DNA of 64,000 bases, taken from Cellulomonas sp. JH27-2 (GTDB lineage: Bacteria; Actinomycetota; Actinomycetes; Actinomycetales; Cellulomonadaceae). The position numbers and the translations under genes are program-made. Positions within the stretch are counted from its first letter, which is position 1, and each line of letters opens with the position of its first letter. The notes under the pieces are model-generated. The model saw only the letters and a list, made by a program, of their open reading frames with translations. It was not told the DNA's origin and ran no database searches. Positions 46,348-55,303 of this stretch are shown in pieces. The DNA lies in NCBI RefSeq assembly GCF_014837175.1, contig NZ_JACYFR010000003.1, positions 186,001 through 250,000 on the forward strand. Direction: 5' to 3'.

Positions 46348-47166
46348 TCACCCTCCTCGGACGCCCAACGAGTAGCGCACCACCTGGCTCAGGGCGAAGC
46401 CCCCGGTGGCGTCCGCCCACGAGCCCGCGCGCGTCAGGATGGCCTGGCGCACCTCCTCGTGCTGGTCGGGGGGCACGTGCTCCCACATCGCTCGCTGACC
46501 GTGCGACCACGTGAACGTCACCAGGTGCTCCGCGCTCCGGAAGACCGCCTCGACGGTGCGTCGAACGGTGCGCACGTCATCGAGGCCCGCATCGACGAGC
46601 AGTCGTTCCATGCCCTCGTCGGATGCGAAGGGTCCTCGCGTGCCGGTGGTCCGAGCATCGGCCAGCGCCGGCGGGAGGTGCGGCGTGAACAGCTCGTCGA
46701 CCGAGCGCCACCGCTCGTCCTGCTCGCCGAACGTCGCGACGCCGAGCCGCCCCCGCGGGGCGAGCAGTGCCGACCACGCCCGCACCGCCGCGCCAGGCTC
46801 GGGCAGGAAGAACAGCACGAGCGACGACGCGACGGCGTCGAAGGTGCCCGCGGGCTGCTGGGGAGCGCTCGCGTCGCCGAGCTCGACCGTGACCTGGGGC
46901 AGGTCCGCCAGGTCGCGGGCCGTGAGCTCCACCATCCGGGGTGACAGGTCGAAGCCGACCGCGCGCCCCCGCGGGCCCGTCGCGAGCGCGAGCGGGCGCA
47001 GCGCAGCCCCGCGGCCGCAGCCGATGTCGAGCACCCGCTCGCCGGGCTGGACGCGCAGCTCGTCGACCAGTCCGGCCGCGATGGGGCCGAACCAGGGCAC
47101 GTCCACGGTGTCGTAGGTGTCGGCGACGCGGTCGAAGACGCCGACGACGCCACCAGGCTTCGCCAT
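46348..47166 (-). CDS. Class I SAM-dependent methyltransferase, UbiE-like
   Basis: This 272-residue methyltransferase carries the SAM-binding sequence VLDIGCGRGAALRPLA (about 45-60), the acidic second motif VGFDLSPRMVELTARDL, and ASSLVLFFLPEPGAAVRAW in the post-motif region. The N-terminal GVFDRVADTYDTVDVPWF is like UbiE/MenG-type and small-molecule enzymes. The acceptor is unknown and the gene stands alone on its strand. An ATG at 47166 gives the normal length. Confidence 0.86.
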   Translation of the reverse strand: MAKPGGVVGVFDRVADTYDTVDVPWFGPIAAGLVDELRVQPGERVLDIGCGRGAALRPLALATGPRGRAVGFDLSPRMVELTARDLADLPQVTVELGDASAPQQPAGTFDAVASSLVLFFLPEPGAAVRAWSALLAPRGRLGVATFGEQDERWRSVDELFTPHLPPALADARTTGTRGPFASDEGMERLLVDAGLDDVRTVRRTVEAVFRSAEHLVTFTWSHGQRAMWEHVPPDQHEEVRQAILTRAGSWADATGGFALSQVVRYSLGVRGG

Positions 47167-47266
47167 CCGGTCACCTTGGCACCCGGAGCGGCGGTGGACA
47201 AGGGTGCTCGCGCCCGGTCGACAAATCCGCTACCGGCCCGCGGGGCCACATGACAGGGTGGCGAGC

Positions 47267-48055
47267 ATGCCGACTCCCGCCGAGCTCCTGCACGCCTACG
47301 ACACCCAGCTCCGCACGGACGCGGAGACGCCAAGCGCGATCGACGTGGTGGTGCTCGGTCCGTTGCGGCTCGTCACCTTCGCGGGCGGCCGCGGCTTCGT
47401 GACGTACCAGGACCTCGCCGGGGCCGACGAGGCGACGATCCGGGGCTGGGTTGCCGACGTCGTCGAGCACTTCCGCGCGGCGCCCGAGGTGGACCGTGTC
47501 GAGTGGAAGACCCGCGGCCACGACCGCGCCCCCGGCCTGCACGACGCGCTGCTCGCTCACGGGTTCGAGCCCGACGAGACCGAGTCGATCATGATCGGCG
47601 AGGCGAGCCGGCTCGACGTCGACGTGCCGCTGCCGGCGGGCGTGAGCCTGCGCCGGGTGTCCGGTGACCACGACGTGCGCGCGATGGCGGTGATGTCGGA
47701 CGTCGCGTTCGGCTCGTCCATGGCCGATGAGATCGCGACCGCGCTGCTGAGCCGCCTGGAGCGCGCCGACGGCATGGAGCTGTGGGTCGCGGAGGCCGAC
47801 GGTGCGATGGTCAGCGCCGGCCGTCTCGAGCCCGTGCCGGGCACGGCGTTCGCCGGCATCTGGGGCGGGTGCACCCTGCCCGAATGGCGCGGCCGCGGCA
47901 TCTACCGGGCGCTCACCGCGGCGCGTGCGCACTCCGCGCTCGCGGCCGGCAAGACGCTGATCCACAGCGACTCGACCGAGTACTCCCGCCCGATCCTCGA
48001 GCGCTACGGCTTCGTGAAGGTCTCGACGACGACCCCGTACGAATGGCGTCGCTGA
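47267..48055 (+). CDS. GNAT-family N-acetyltransferase
   Basis: This 262-residue protein has an extra N-terminal domain (about 1-120) and a C-terminal GNAT domain (about 123-262). In the latter, AGIWGGCTLPEWRGRGIYRALTAARA forms the acetyl-CoA pyrophosphate loop (RGRG) and ERYGFVKVSTTTPYEW the terminal strand. The N-terminal part resembles a degenerate second GNAT fold. The acceptor is unknown. ATG 47267 follows GGGTGGCGAGC. It is divergent from the methyltransferase and convergent with radA. Confidence 0.85.
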   Translation: MPTPAELLHAYDTQLRTDAETPSAIDVVVLGPLRLVTFAGGRGFVTYQDLAGADEATIRGWVADVVEHFRAAPEVDRVEWKTRGHDRAPGLHDALLAHGFEPDETESIMIGEASRLDVDVPLPAGVSLRRVSGDHDVRAMAVMSDVAFGSSMADEIATALLSRLERADGMELWVAEADGAMVSAGRLEPVPGTAFAGIWGGCTLPEWRGRGIYRALTAARAHSALAAGKTLIHSDSTEYSRPILERYGFVKVSTTTPYEWRR

Positions 48056-48092
48056 CGCTCGTGGCGTCGTTCCACGTGGCCAGCCGGCCCGG

Positions 48093-49511
48093 TCAGGCGC
48101 GGGAGGCGGGACGGTCGCCCGCGATCGTCGCCGCCTGGACGGCGTGCGCGAGGTCGGTCGCCCCGACGACGAGCATGCCGTCCGGCGCGGTCAGCTCGGC
48201 CATCGACCCGTGCGGCACGATCGCGTGGGTGAACCCGAGCCGCGCCGCCTCGGCGAGGCGCTGACCGACGCCCGACACGTGCCGGATCTCCCCTGCCAGC
48301 CCCACCTCGCCCACGGCGACCAGGCCGCGCGGGAGCGACACGTTCTCCCGTGAGCCCACGGCCGCGAGCGCGAGCGCCAGGTCCGCCGCCGGCTCGACGA
48401 CGCGCGCGCCGCCCACCGTCGAGACGTACACGTCCTGGTCGGCGAGCCGCGCCCCGAGCCGGCGCTGCAGCACCGCGAGCACCATCGCCAGGCGGGAGGA
48501 GTCGACTCCGCTGGTGGTGCGGCGCGGGTTGGGCACCTGGCTGGGCGCGACGAGCGCCTGGATCTCGGTGGCGAGCGGCCGACGACCCTCGAGCGTCACG
48601 GTCAGGCACGTGCCGGGCACGGGGTGCAGGGCCTGGGAGATGAACAGGCCCGACGGGTCGGCGAGGCCGACGATGCCCAGCTCCGACAGGTCGAAGCAGC
48701 CGACCTCGTCGGTGGGGCCGTACCGGTTCTTGGTCGCGCGCAGCATCCGCAGCCGCGAGTGCCGGTCGCCCTCGAACTGGCAGACCACGTCCACCAGGTG
48801 CTCGAGCGTGCGCGGCCCGGCGACGGAGCCGTCCTTGGTGACGTGCCCGACGAGGACCACGGGCATGTCCCGCGACTTGGCCGCCTGGATCACGGCCGCG
48901 GTGACCTCGCGGACCTGCGCGACGCCGCCGGCGGCACCCTCGATCGCGGCCGATGCCACGGTCTGCAGGGAGTCCAGCACGAAGAGGTCGGGTTGCACCT
49001 GCTCGATGTGCCCGAGGACCGTCGCCAGGTCGTTCTCGTCCGCGAGCAGCAGGTTCGGGTCGAGAGCCCGGATGCGGCCGGCGCGCAGGCGCACCTGGGC
49101 CACGGACTCCTCGCCCGTCACGTAGAGCACCCGGCGCCCGCCCCGGGCCGCCCGCGCGGCGACGTCGAGCAGCAGGGTCGACTTGCCCACGCCGGGCTCG
49201 CCGGCCAGCAGGACCACGGCGCCGGGCACCAGACCGCCGCCCAGCACCCGGTCCAGCTCGTCGACCCCCGTGGGCCGCGCCTGCGCGGACTCGACGGGGA
49301 TCTCGTTGATGGGCCGCGCGGGCGCCCTCGTCGGCGCGGCCGCGACGGTCCGGGGTGCGCCACCGCCGGGACCCGTGTCCTCCACGACCGTCCCCCACGC
49401 CTGGCACTCGCCGCACCGCCCCGCCCACTTGGCGGCGGTCCACCCGCACTCGGTGCAGCGGAACCCCGGGCGGGCGACCTTGTCAGCGCGACGTGCGGCA
49501 GGCGAGCTCAT
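48093..49511 (-). CDS. radA: DNA repair protein RadA
   Basis: RadA (Sms) is a RecA-like hexameric helicase that extends D-loops in recombination and repair. The 472-residue protein has an N-terminal zinc finger (Cys19, 22, 33 and 36), the ATPase core with Walker A GEPGVGKS (about 105), the RadA-specific KNRYG motif (in ATKNRYGPTDEVGCFD) and a C-terminal Lon-protease-like domain beginning near VDSSRLAMVLAVLQ. ATG 49511 gives the family start. In actinobacteria RadA interacts with DisA, which is encoded about 2 kb away. Confidence 0.96.
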   Translation of the reverse strand: MSSPAARRADKVARPGFRCTECGWTAAKWAGRCGECQAWGTVVEDTGPGGGAPRTVAAAPTRAPARPINEIPVESAQARPTGVDELDRVLGGGLVPGAVVLLAGEPGVGKSTLLLDVAARAARGGRRVLYVTGEESVAQVRLRAGRIRALDPNLLLADENDLATVLGHIEQVQPDLFVLDSLQTVASAAIEGAAGGVAQVREVTAAVIQAAKSRDMPVVLVGHVTKDGSVAGPRTLEHLVDVVCQFEGDRHSRLRMLRATKNRYGPTDEVGCFDLSELGIVGLADPSGLFISQALHPVPGTCLTVTLEGRRPLATEIQALVAPSQVPNPRRTTSGVDSSRLAMVLAVLQRRLGARLADQDVYVSTVGGARVVEPAADLALALAAVGSRENVSLPRGLVAVGEVGLAGEIRHVSGVGQRLAEAARLGFTHAIVPHGSMAELTAPDGMLVVGATDLAHAVQAATIAGDRPASRA

Positions 49512-49569
49512 GCCACGGACGGTAACCGCCCCCACCGACACGAACCGGCACCGACGCCGGCGCGACGGG

Positions 49570-51021
49570 TCACGACGACAGCGGCCAGGTCCAGTCGTAG
49601 TACGGGTCCTCGACACCCCACCCGCTGCCGTAGCGCTCCTCGAGGAACTGCTCGGGCCGGTGCGGCACCGGCACCGACCGGCCCAGCAGGTCGCGGCGGC
49701 CGTGCGGCTCGAGCACGTCCAGGCGCATCGGCGCCAGCTTCATCGACGCCATGTGCAGGGTCGCGGTGTCGCCGTCGACGAGGTACGGGAACACGTCGAC
49801 GTGCCGCCTGGTCGCGCGGTCGACGACGTGGAAGTTCAGCCCCGTCGGGTTGGTCCAGATGCCGAACCCGCGCGACCGCAGCTGGGCCTTGAGGGCGTCG
49901 AGCGGCTGCCGCGCGGCGGCCGCGTCGGCGGCGTCCAGGCGGAACAGCAGGTCGATGTCGTCGTCGTGCTGGAGGAAGTCCCCCTCCCGAACCGCGCCCA
50001 GCAGCGTCCCGTACGCCAGCACCAGCGGGTGCCCGAGCTCGGTGAACACGTCGCCGACCCGCCCGACGAGGTCCAGGTGGCCGCTCGCGTCGGTGCGCAG
50101 CGCGCCCAGCTCCGACAGCCCGTGCCGCGTGATGGCGTGCGGCGGCAGGCCCGCGAGCTGCGCGAACCGGTTGACGTCCTGGTCGAGCCGGCGCAGGGCT
50201 GCCCGGTCCGGCAGGACCAGGCCGAACGAGCGGATGCTCGTCGCGGTCCCGGGGACGACCGCGCGCTGGGCCACGAGCAGCGCCGCGAGCAGGTGCGCCT
50301 CGTCGTCGGTCAGTGCCGGTCCACGCGCGGGCGCGACGCTCGGCACGAGCGCGAGGAGCAGCCGCAGCTCCTCGCGGGTGGCACCGCGCAGACCTCCGTC
50401 CGTCGCGATCTCGAGCACGCGCGCGACGACCCGTGCGTGGGTCCGACGCGCCCAGCGTGCGCGCAGCAACCGGGCAGCCGGCGGCTGCAGGGTCTCGCCG
50501 GTCCGCGCCTCGAGGACAGCCAGCAGCTCCCGCAGGTCGTCGACCTGGAGGCTGCGCAGCATCTGCCACGGGGCGTCGGGGCCCGAACGGCCACGTACCA
50601 GCAGGGTGCGCGAGCGGCGCCCCAGCCCGTCGCGACGGTTGTAGAGCCGCACCGTCGTCGCACCCAGCGGCTCGACGAACGTCACCTGCCACCACGGGCC
50701 TGCCTCGCGCTGGGTCGTGACCGGCGTGCGCTGGGTCAGGGGGGCGGCGTCGTCGGGCAGACGCTTCTTGGCGCGCGAGCTGGCCTTCGCCGTGACCGCG
50801 GGCCCGGGCACGGGCAGCACCTTGGTGCCGCGGACCAGCTCGATCACCTTGAGCTCGAGGACGTCGACGACGGACCGGGGCAGCGAGAGCCGGAGCTGGG
50901 TGACGTCGGGCGGCAGCGAGACCTCGAGCCGGTCGACGTTCTTGGCCCCGAAGAACCCCAACGAGGGAACCACCCCGGCGCGCGTGCGCGCGTCCCAGCG
51001 TGAGCCGGTCTGCCGCGTCAT
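49570..51021 (-). CDS. LicD-family protein
   Basis: This 483-residue protein has a C-terminal LicD domain (about 310-470) with the nucleotidyltransferase-like pattern LVLAYGTLLGAVREGDFLQHDDDIDLLF and HVDVFPYL, which in other bacteria transfers phosphocholine or phosphosugars onto surface polymers. The first 300 residues show no clear family; they contain a basic region (KASSRAKKRL) and Leu/Arg-rich helices. ATG 51021 is preferred to the open frame from 51072. It precedes radA by 58 bp and follows the GT39 gene on the same strand, suggesting a role in decorating envelope glycans. Confidence 0.84.
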   Translation of the reverse strand: MTRQTGSRWDARTRAGVVPSLGFFGAKNVDRLEVSLPPDVTQLRLSLPRSVVDVLELKVIELVRGTKVLPVPGPAVTAKASSRAKKRLPDDAAPLTQRTPVTTQREAGPWWQVTFVEPLGATTVRLYNRRDGLGRRSRTLLVRGRSGPDAPWQMLRSLQVDDLRELLAVLEARTGETLQPPAARLLRARWARRTHARVVARVLEIATDGGLRGATREELRLLLALVPSVAPARGPALTDDEAHLLAALLVAQRAVVPGTATSIRSFGLVLPDRAALRRLDQDVNRFAQLAGLPPHAITRHGLSELGALRTDASGHLDLVGRVGDVFTELGHPLVLAYGTLLGAVREGDFLQHDDDIDLLFRLDAADAAAARQPLDALKAQLRSRGFGIWTNPTGLNFHVVDRATRRHVDVFPYLVDGDTATLHMASMKLAPMRLDVLEPHGRRDLLGRSVPVPHRPEQFLEERYGSGWGVEDPYYDWTWPLSS

Positions 51022-51132
51022 GGGTCCCCTCGGGTCGGTCGCGACCACCGCCGCGCGGGGCCTGCGGCACACAGGATGCCACGGCCCCGCGGGCGGGTGT
51101 CAGACAGCTGTCATGGCCGGACGGGGCGGCGC

Positions 51133-53250
51133 TCAGGTGTCGAGCGATGCGCCCGACGAGGTCGACGTGCCCGACGAGGCGGACGACGCGCCCCCGGACA
51201 GGTCGTACATCGTCGTGCCGTCGACGGTCTGGGCCGTGAAGCTGTCCGCCACCCAGGCTGCGATGTCCGAGGCCGCGCTGGACCCGCCGTTCTGGCTGCC
51301 GAGGCTGCCGCTCCCGATGAACCAGTGGATCGTGCCGTCGGCGACGTCCTGCTGGAACTGCTCGAGCGTCGGCGACGGGTCGGTCCCGTTGAAGCCACCG
51401 ATCGGCATGACCGAGTGCTGCGTGGCGAGCTGGTAGCTCGCCGCGTTCTGCGAGCCGACGGTCGCCGCGACCCACGTGTACTCGTCGGCGTCCTCGAGCA
51501 GCAGCTGCTCGACCTCGGTGCTCACCGACGACCCGTTGAGCAGGCCGCCCATGCCGCCGCGACCGCCCTGGGCCTGTCCGCCCTGGGCCTGTCCACCCGG
51601 CGCGTTGCCCAAGCCGTTGCCGCCCTGCGTCGAACCGCCCTGGCCGGGCCGCCCACCCTGCTGGCCGTTCGGTCCGCCCTGGCCGCCTCCCTGTGCGCCA
51701 GGCCCGCCACCGCGACCGCCGCCGAACCCGGGTCCGCCGTTGCCTCCGGTGGAGACGGACGGCCCGGCGGTGACGATGGAGCCGGTGTGCGGTGTGGAGA
51801 CGGTCTGCAGCGTGTAGGCCGTCGGCCCGGCGAGGCCGGCGACGAGCGACGCGACGGCGCCTGCGCCCAGCACGGCCCGACCGGCGACGTGCCCGACGAG
51901 CAGCAGGACGGCACCGAGCGCACCGAACACGAGCACGGCCCCGCGCAGCCACGGCATCCAGTCGGCGGAACGACCGAGCAGGACGAACGACCACGCGGCA
52001 GTCCCGAGCGTCACCACCGCGAGCAGCAGCAACGCCTCGAAGGCCGGTCGCCGGCGCCACACCTCGACCGCGCCGATCCCGACGAGCGCCGCGACCGCCG
52101 GTGCGAGGGCGACCGTGTAGTACTGGTGGAAGATCCCGCCCATGAACGAGAAGACGACGCCGGTCACGACGAGCCACGAGCCCCAGGCCAGGATCTCGGC
52201 GCGGCCGGGGTCGGTGCGTCCGAAGCGGCGGCGCAGCCACAGCGCCGCCACGCCCAGCACGAGCGCGGCGGGGACCAGCCAGGCGATCTGACCGCCGATG
52301 TCCGTGCCGAACAGCCGGCCCAGACCCGTCGTGCCCCACTGCGACGAGCGACCGCCTCCGACGGACCCGGTCTCGTCGCCCGTGATCCGCCCGAACCCGT
52401 TGTAGCCGAACGTCAGCTCCAGGAACGAGTTGTCCTGCGAGCCGCCGACGTACGGTCGCCAGGACGCCGGCACCAGCTCGACGAGCGCGATCCACCAGCC
52501 CGCGGCAAGGACCATGGCCCCGACGGCGACGAACCCGTCGCGCACGCGTCGGGCGAACGACACGGGAGCCGCCCACAGGAACGCGAGCGCCAGACCCGGC
52601 AGCACCAGGAACGCCTGCAGCTGCTTGGTCAGGAACGCGAACCCGACGAGCACCCCCGCGACGGCCATCCACCGCGTCGTGCGGCCGCCCTGGACGGCGC
52701 GCATCGTGGCCCACACCGACCCGATCAGCAGCAGCACCAGCAGCGCGTCGGGGTTGTTGAACCGGAACATGAGCGCCGCGACGGGCGTCAGGGCGAGGGC
52801 CGCGCCGGCGAGCAGGCCCGCGGCAGCCGAGAACCGCCGCCGCACGCTGTCCCACAGCAGCGCGACGGACGCCACACCCATGAGTGACTGCGGTGCCAGG
52901 ATCGACCACGACGACAGCCCGAAGACCCGCACGGCGAGCGCGGACGGCCACAGGGAGGCGGGCGGCTTGTCGACCGTGATGGACCCGGCCGCGTCGGACG
53001 CCCCGTACAGGAACGCCTTCCAGGACTGCGACCCGGCCTGCGACGCCGCGGCGTAGAAGGAGTTGCCCCAGGCGGACGCGGACAGGTCCCACAGATACAG
53101 CACGGCCGTGCCGACCAGCAGCGCGACGAGCGCGGGGATCTCCCAGCGGGCGCGCGTGCGGGCGGTGGGCAGCGGTTCGTCGAGGCGGTCGTCGTCGGGC
53201 CGAGCCTCGGCCATCGAGTCCAGGTCGTGGACGGGGTGCGTGGTGGTCAT
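51133..53250 (-). CDS. GT39/ArnT-like membrane glycosyltransferase with Gly-rich insert
   Basis: This 705-residue integral membrane protein has about 12 hydrophobic segments (about 35-470) and the family's early loop with the catalytic-type acidic residue region (GSITVDKPPASLWPSALAVRVFG). Such enzymes move sugars from polyprenyl-phosphate donors to envelope acceptors. A strongly Gly/Gln-rich, probably disordered stretch (about 500-560) separates the membrane part from a C-terminal extracellular domain (about 565-690). That domain contains IGGFNGTDPSPTLEQFQ and IHWFIGSG. Its ATG overlaps the GT2-GtrA stop, so the two are coupled and may act in sequence. Confidence 0.86.
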   Translation of the reverse strand: MTTTHPVHDLDSMAEARPDDDRLDEPLPTARTRARWEIPALVALLVGTAVLYLWDLSASAWGNSFYAAASQAGSQSWKAFLYGASDAAGSITVDKPPASLWPSALAVRVFGLSSWSILAPQSLMGVASVALLWDSVRRRFSAAAGLLAGAALALTPVAALMFRFNNPDALLVLLLIGSVWATMRAVQGGRTTRWMAVAGVLVGFAFLTKQLQAFLVLPGLALAFLWAAPVSFARRVRDGFVAVGAMVLAAGWWIALVELVPASWRPYVGGSQDNSFLELTFGYNGFGRITGDETGSVGGGRSSQWGTTGLGRLFGTDIGGQIAWLVPAALVLGVAALWLRRRFGRTDPGRAEILAWGSWLVVTGVVFSFMGGIFHQYYTVALAPAVAALVGIGAVEVWRRRPAFEALLLLAVVTLGTAAWSFVLLGRSADWMPWLRGAVLVFGALGAVLLLVGHVAGRAVLGAGAVASLVAGLAGPTAYTLQTVSTPHTGSIVTAGPSVSTGGNGGPGFGGGRGGGPGAQGGGQGGPNGQQGGRPGQGGSTQGGNGLGNAPGGQAQGGQAQGGRGGMGGLLNGSSVSTEVEQLLLEDADEYTWVAATVGSQNAASYQLATQHSVMPIGGFNGTDPSPTLEQFQQDVADGTIHWFIGSGSLGSQNGGSSAASDIAAWVADSFTAQTVDGTTMYDLSGGASSASSGTSTSSGASLDT

Positions 53251-54515
53251 CGGAGCGTCCCTTCCGAGGGAGTCACGGGTGTGGGCGCCGGGCGGAACAC
53301 CCAGCTGCGCAGCAGCAGGAAGCGCAGGACGGTCGCGAGCAGGTTGGCCGCCACCAGGACGGCGAGCTCGAGCGCGCGCGGGGGGGCGGTCGTCGCGTGC
53401 AGGACGGCCAACGACGACGCGGTCAGTGCCCAGGCCAGCCCGAAGACGGCCAGGCCCTGCCCGTGGTGGCGCAGCACGCCACCGGCCCCGCGGACGCCGA
53501 AGGTCAGACGCCGGTTGGCCGCGGTGTTGGCGACGGCGGTGAGCAGCAGCGCGACGACGTTCGCGACCTGCGCGCCCATGGGCCCGGCCAGCAGCGCGTA
53601 CAGCACGACGTAGGCCAGCGTGGACGCGACGCCGACGAGCGCGAACCGGACCAGCTGGCGCAGCAGCACGTTGCCGGGCTCGACGGGGGTCACGGGCCGG
53701 GCGTCCCCGACGAGCGGCAGGTGCGCGCGCAGGTCGGCGAGCGGGATGCGGCCGGCAGCCAGGTCGCGGCCGACGCGCACGACGCCGCGCAGGTCCGCCT
53801 TCGCGGTCGCGACGACGTCGACGCGGGAGTCCGGGTCGTCCACCCAGTCGACGGGCACCTCGTGGATGCGCAGGTTCGCGCGCTCGGCCAGCACCAGCAG
53901 CTCGGTGTCGAAGAACCACCCGGTGTCGGCCACGAGTGGCAGCAGCTCGCGCGCCGCGTCGGCCCGGATGGCCTTGAACCCGCACTGCGCGTCGGAGAAC
54001 CGGGCGGCGAGCGCACCGCGCAGCACCAGGTTGTACGCGCGGGAGATGAGCTCTCGCCTCGGCCCCCGCACCACGCGCGACGTGCGCGACAGCCGCGTGC
54101 CGATCGCCAGGTGCGAGTGCCCGCTGACCAGCGGCGCGACGAGGGGGAGCAGCGCGCCGAGGTCCGTCGACAGGTCGACGTCCATGTAGGCGAGCACGGC
54201 CGCATCGGAGCCGAGCCAGGCGGTGTGCAGCGCGCGGCCGCGGCCCTTGGCGTCGAGGTGCACGACGCGCACGCCGTGCAGCTCGTCGGCCAGGCGGCGC
54301 GCGATCGGGAGCGTCGCGTCGGTGGACGCGTTGTCGGCGATCGTCAGGCGCGCCGGGTAGGGGAACTGCGTGTCGAGGAACGTGCGCGCGGCGCGCACGG
54401 CCCGCTCGAGTCCTGCTTCCTCGTCGTACACGGGGATGACGAGGTCGAGCACGGGCGCGCCGATGCGCGGGGGTGCGCTCAGCTCCTGCGTGCGGGGTGC
54501 GTCGAAGAGGTCCAT
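53247..54515 (-). CDS. GT2 glycosyltransferase fused to a GtrA domain
   Basis: This 422-residue protein joins a dolichyl-phosphate-type glycosyltransferase 2 domain (about 22-245; LDLVIPVYDEEAGLERAVR, TIADNASTD, acidic YMDVDLSTD, RFSDAQCGFKAIR) to a GtrA-like four-helix membrane domain (about 285-410; LVRFALVGVASTLAYVVLYALLAG, ANTAANRRLTFG). Enzymes of this kind load a sugar onto polyprenyl phosphate and, by the GtrA part, may help flip it. The next gene, GT39, could then use the product. Start is ATG 54515; it is divergent from a TetR-ABC operon. Confidence 0.9.
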   Translation of the reverse strand: MDLFDAPRTQELSAPPRIGAPVLDLVIPVYDEEAGLERAVRAARTFLDTQFPYPARLTIADNASTDATLPIARRLADELHGVRVVHLDAKGRGRALHTAWLGSDAAVLAYMDVDLSTDLGALLPLVAPLVSGHSHLAIGTRLSRTSRVVRGPRRELISRAYNLVLRGALAARFSDAQCGFKAIRADAARELLPLVADTGWFFDTELLVLAERANLRIHEVPVDWVDDPDSRVDVVATAKADLRGVVRVGRDLAAGRIPLADLRAHLPLVGDARPVTPVEPGNVLLRQLVRFALVGVASTLAYVVLYALLAGPMGAQVANVVALLLTAVANTAANRRLTFGVRGAGGVLRHHGQGLAVFGLAWALTASSLAVLHATTAPPRALELAVLVAANLLATVLRFLLLRSWVFRPAPTPVTPSEGTLR

Positions 54516-54603
54516 GCCGACGACGATCCGCGCGCAACCTCGGCGGCCGCCCGGTCCCCCCTTTGCGCACCCTGTGAGGTGAGTGGAGGGTGGACAGGGG
54601 TGT

Positions 54604-54647
54604 TGAACGGGTGTTTAGTCGTTCTGTGGTGGTTGAACGGCGGTTCA
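54604..54647. promoter_or_regulatory. Two TetR-type operators at the repressor start
   Basis: TGAACGGGTGTTTA (54604-54617) and TGAACGGCGGTTCA (54634-54647) share TGAAC-N4-GTTYA, are 30 bp apart, and flank or overlap the GTG start of the TetR gene. The spacing puts two dimers on one helix face. Confidence 0.72.
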
Positions 54648-55303
54648 GCGTTGGGGACGAGGGCCCCGCCGGCTCGGGAGCGCCCGAGCGGATCCGCGAC
54701 GCGGCCGTCGCGCGGTTCGGGCGGGACGGCTTCGACGTCGGCCTCCGCGAGATCGCGGCGGACGCGCAGGTCAGCGCCGCGCTGGTGATCCACCACTTCG
54801 GCTCGAAGGACGCGCTGCGCGCCGCGTGCGACGAGCACGTCCACGCGGTCCTCGTCGGTGCGAAGTCCGACGCGATGCGCGAGGCGTCGCCGGCCGCGGT
54901 GATCGCCCAGCTCGCCACGATCGAGCAGTACGCGCCGGTCTTCGCCTACATGGTCCGCAGCCTGATGGCCGGCGGGCCGCCCGCGGCGGCGTTCGTCGAC
55001 CGCCTCGTCGACGACGCCGAGGCCTACCTGGCCGCGGGCGTCGAGGCCGGCACGGTCCGTCCCAGCCGCGACCCGCACGGTCGTGCCCGGGCGCTCGCGG
55101 CGATGACCGTCGGCACCCTGCTGATGACGGAGCTGGACGCCGCCGTCGGCCGGGGCGTCGCCCCCACGCAGGACCCGGCGACGGCCGTCGTCGCCATGTC
55201 CGGCGCCACGATCGTGCCCGGCCTCGAGCTCTACACCCACGGCCTGTTCACCGACGACCGCTACCTGCAGGCCTACCTGCGCGAGCACCAGGAGGACGCA
55301 TGA
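54626..55303 (+). CDS. TetR-family repressor of the ABC exporter operon
   Basis: This regulator (225 residues from GTG 54626) has a TetR HTH (about 20-65: ERIRDAAVARFGRDGFD, VGLREIAADAQVSAALVIHHF) and a helical ligand domain. Starts at GTG 54611 or 54590 are also open; none has a strong ribosome site. It overlaps the ABC ATPase gene by four bases and is divergent from the GT2-GtrA gene. The doubled operator at its start implies repression of its own operon, to be relieved by a compound the pump exports. Confidence 0.85.
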   Translation: MVVERRFSVGDEGPAGSGAPERIRDAAVARFGRDGFDVGLREIAADAQVSAALVIHHFGSKDALRAACDEHVHAVLVGAKSDAMREASPAAVIAQLATIEQYAPVFAYMVRSLMAGGPPAAAFVDRLVDDAEAYLAAGVEAGTVRPSRDPHGRARALAAMTVGTLLMTELDAAVGRGVAPTQDPATAVVAMSGATIVPGLELYTHGLFTDDRYLQAYLREHQEDA

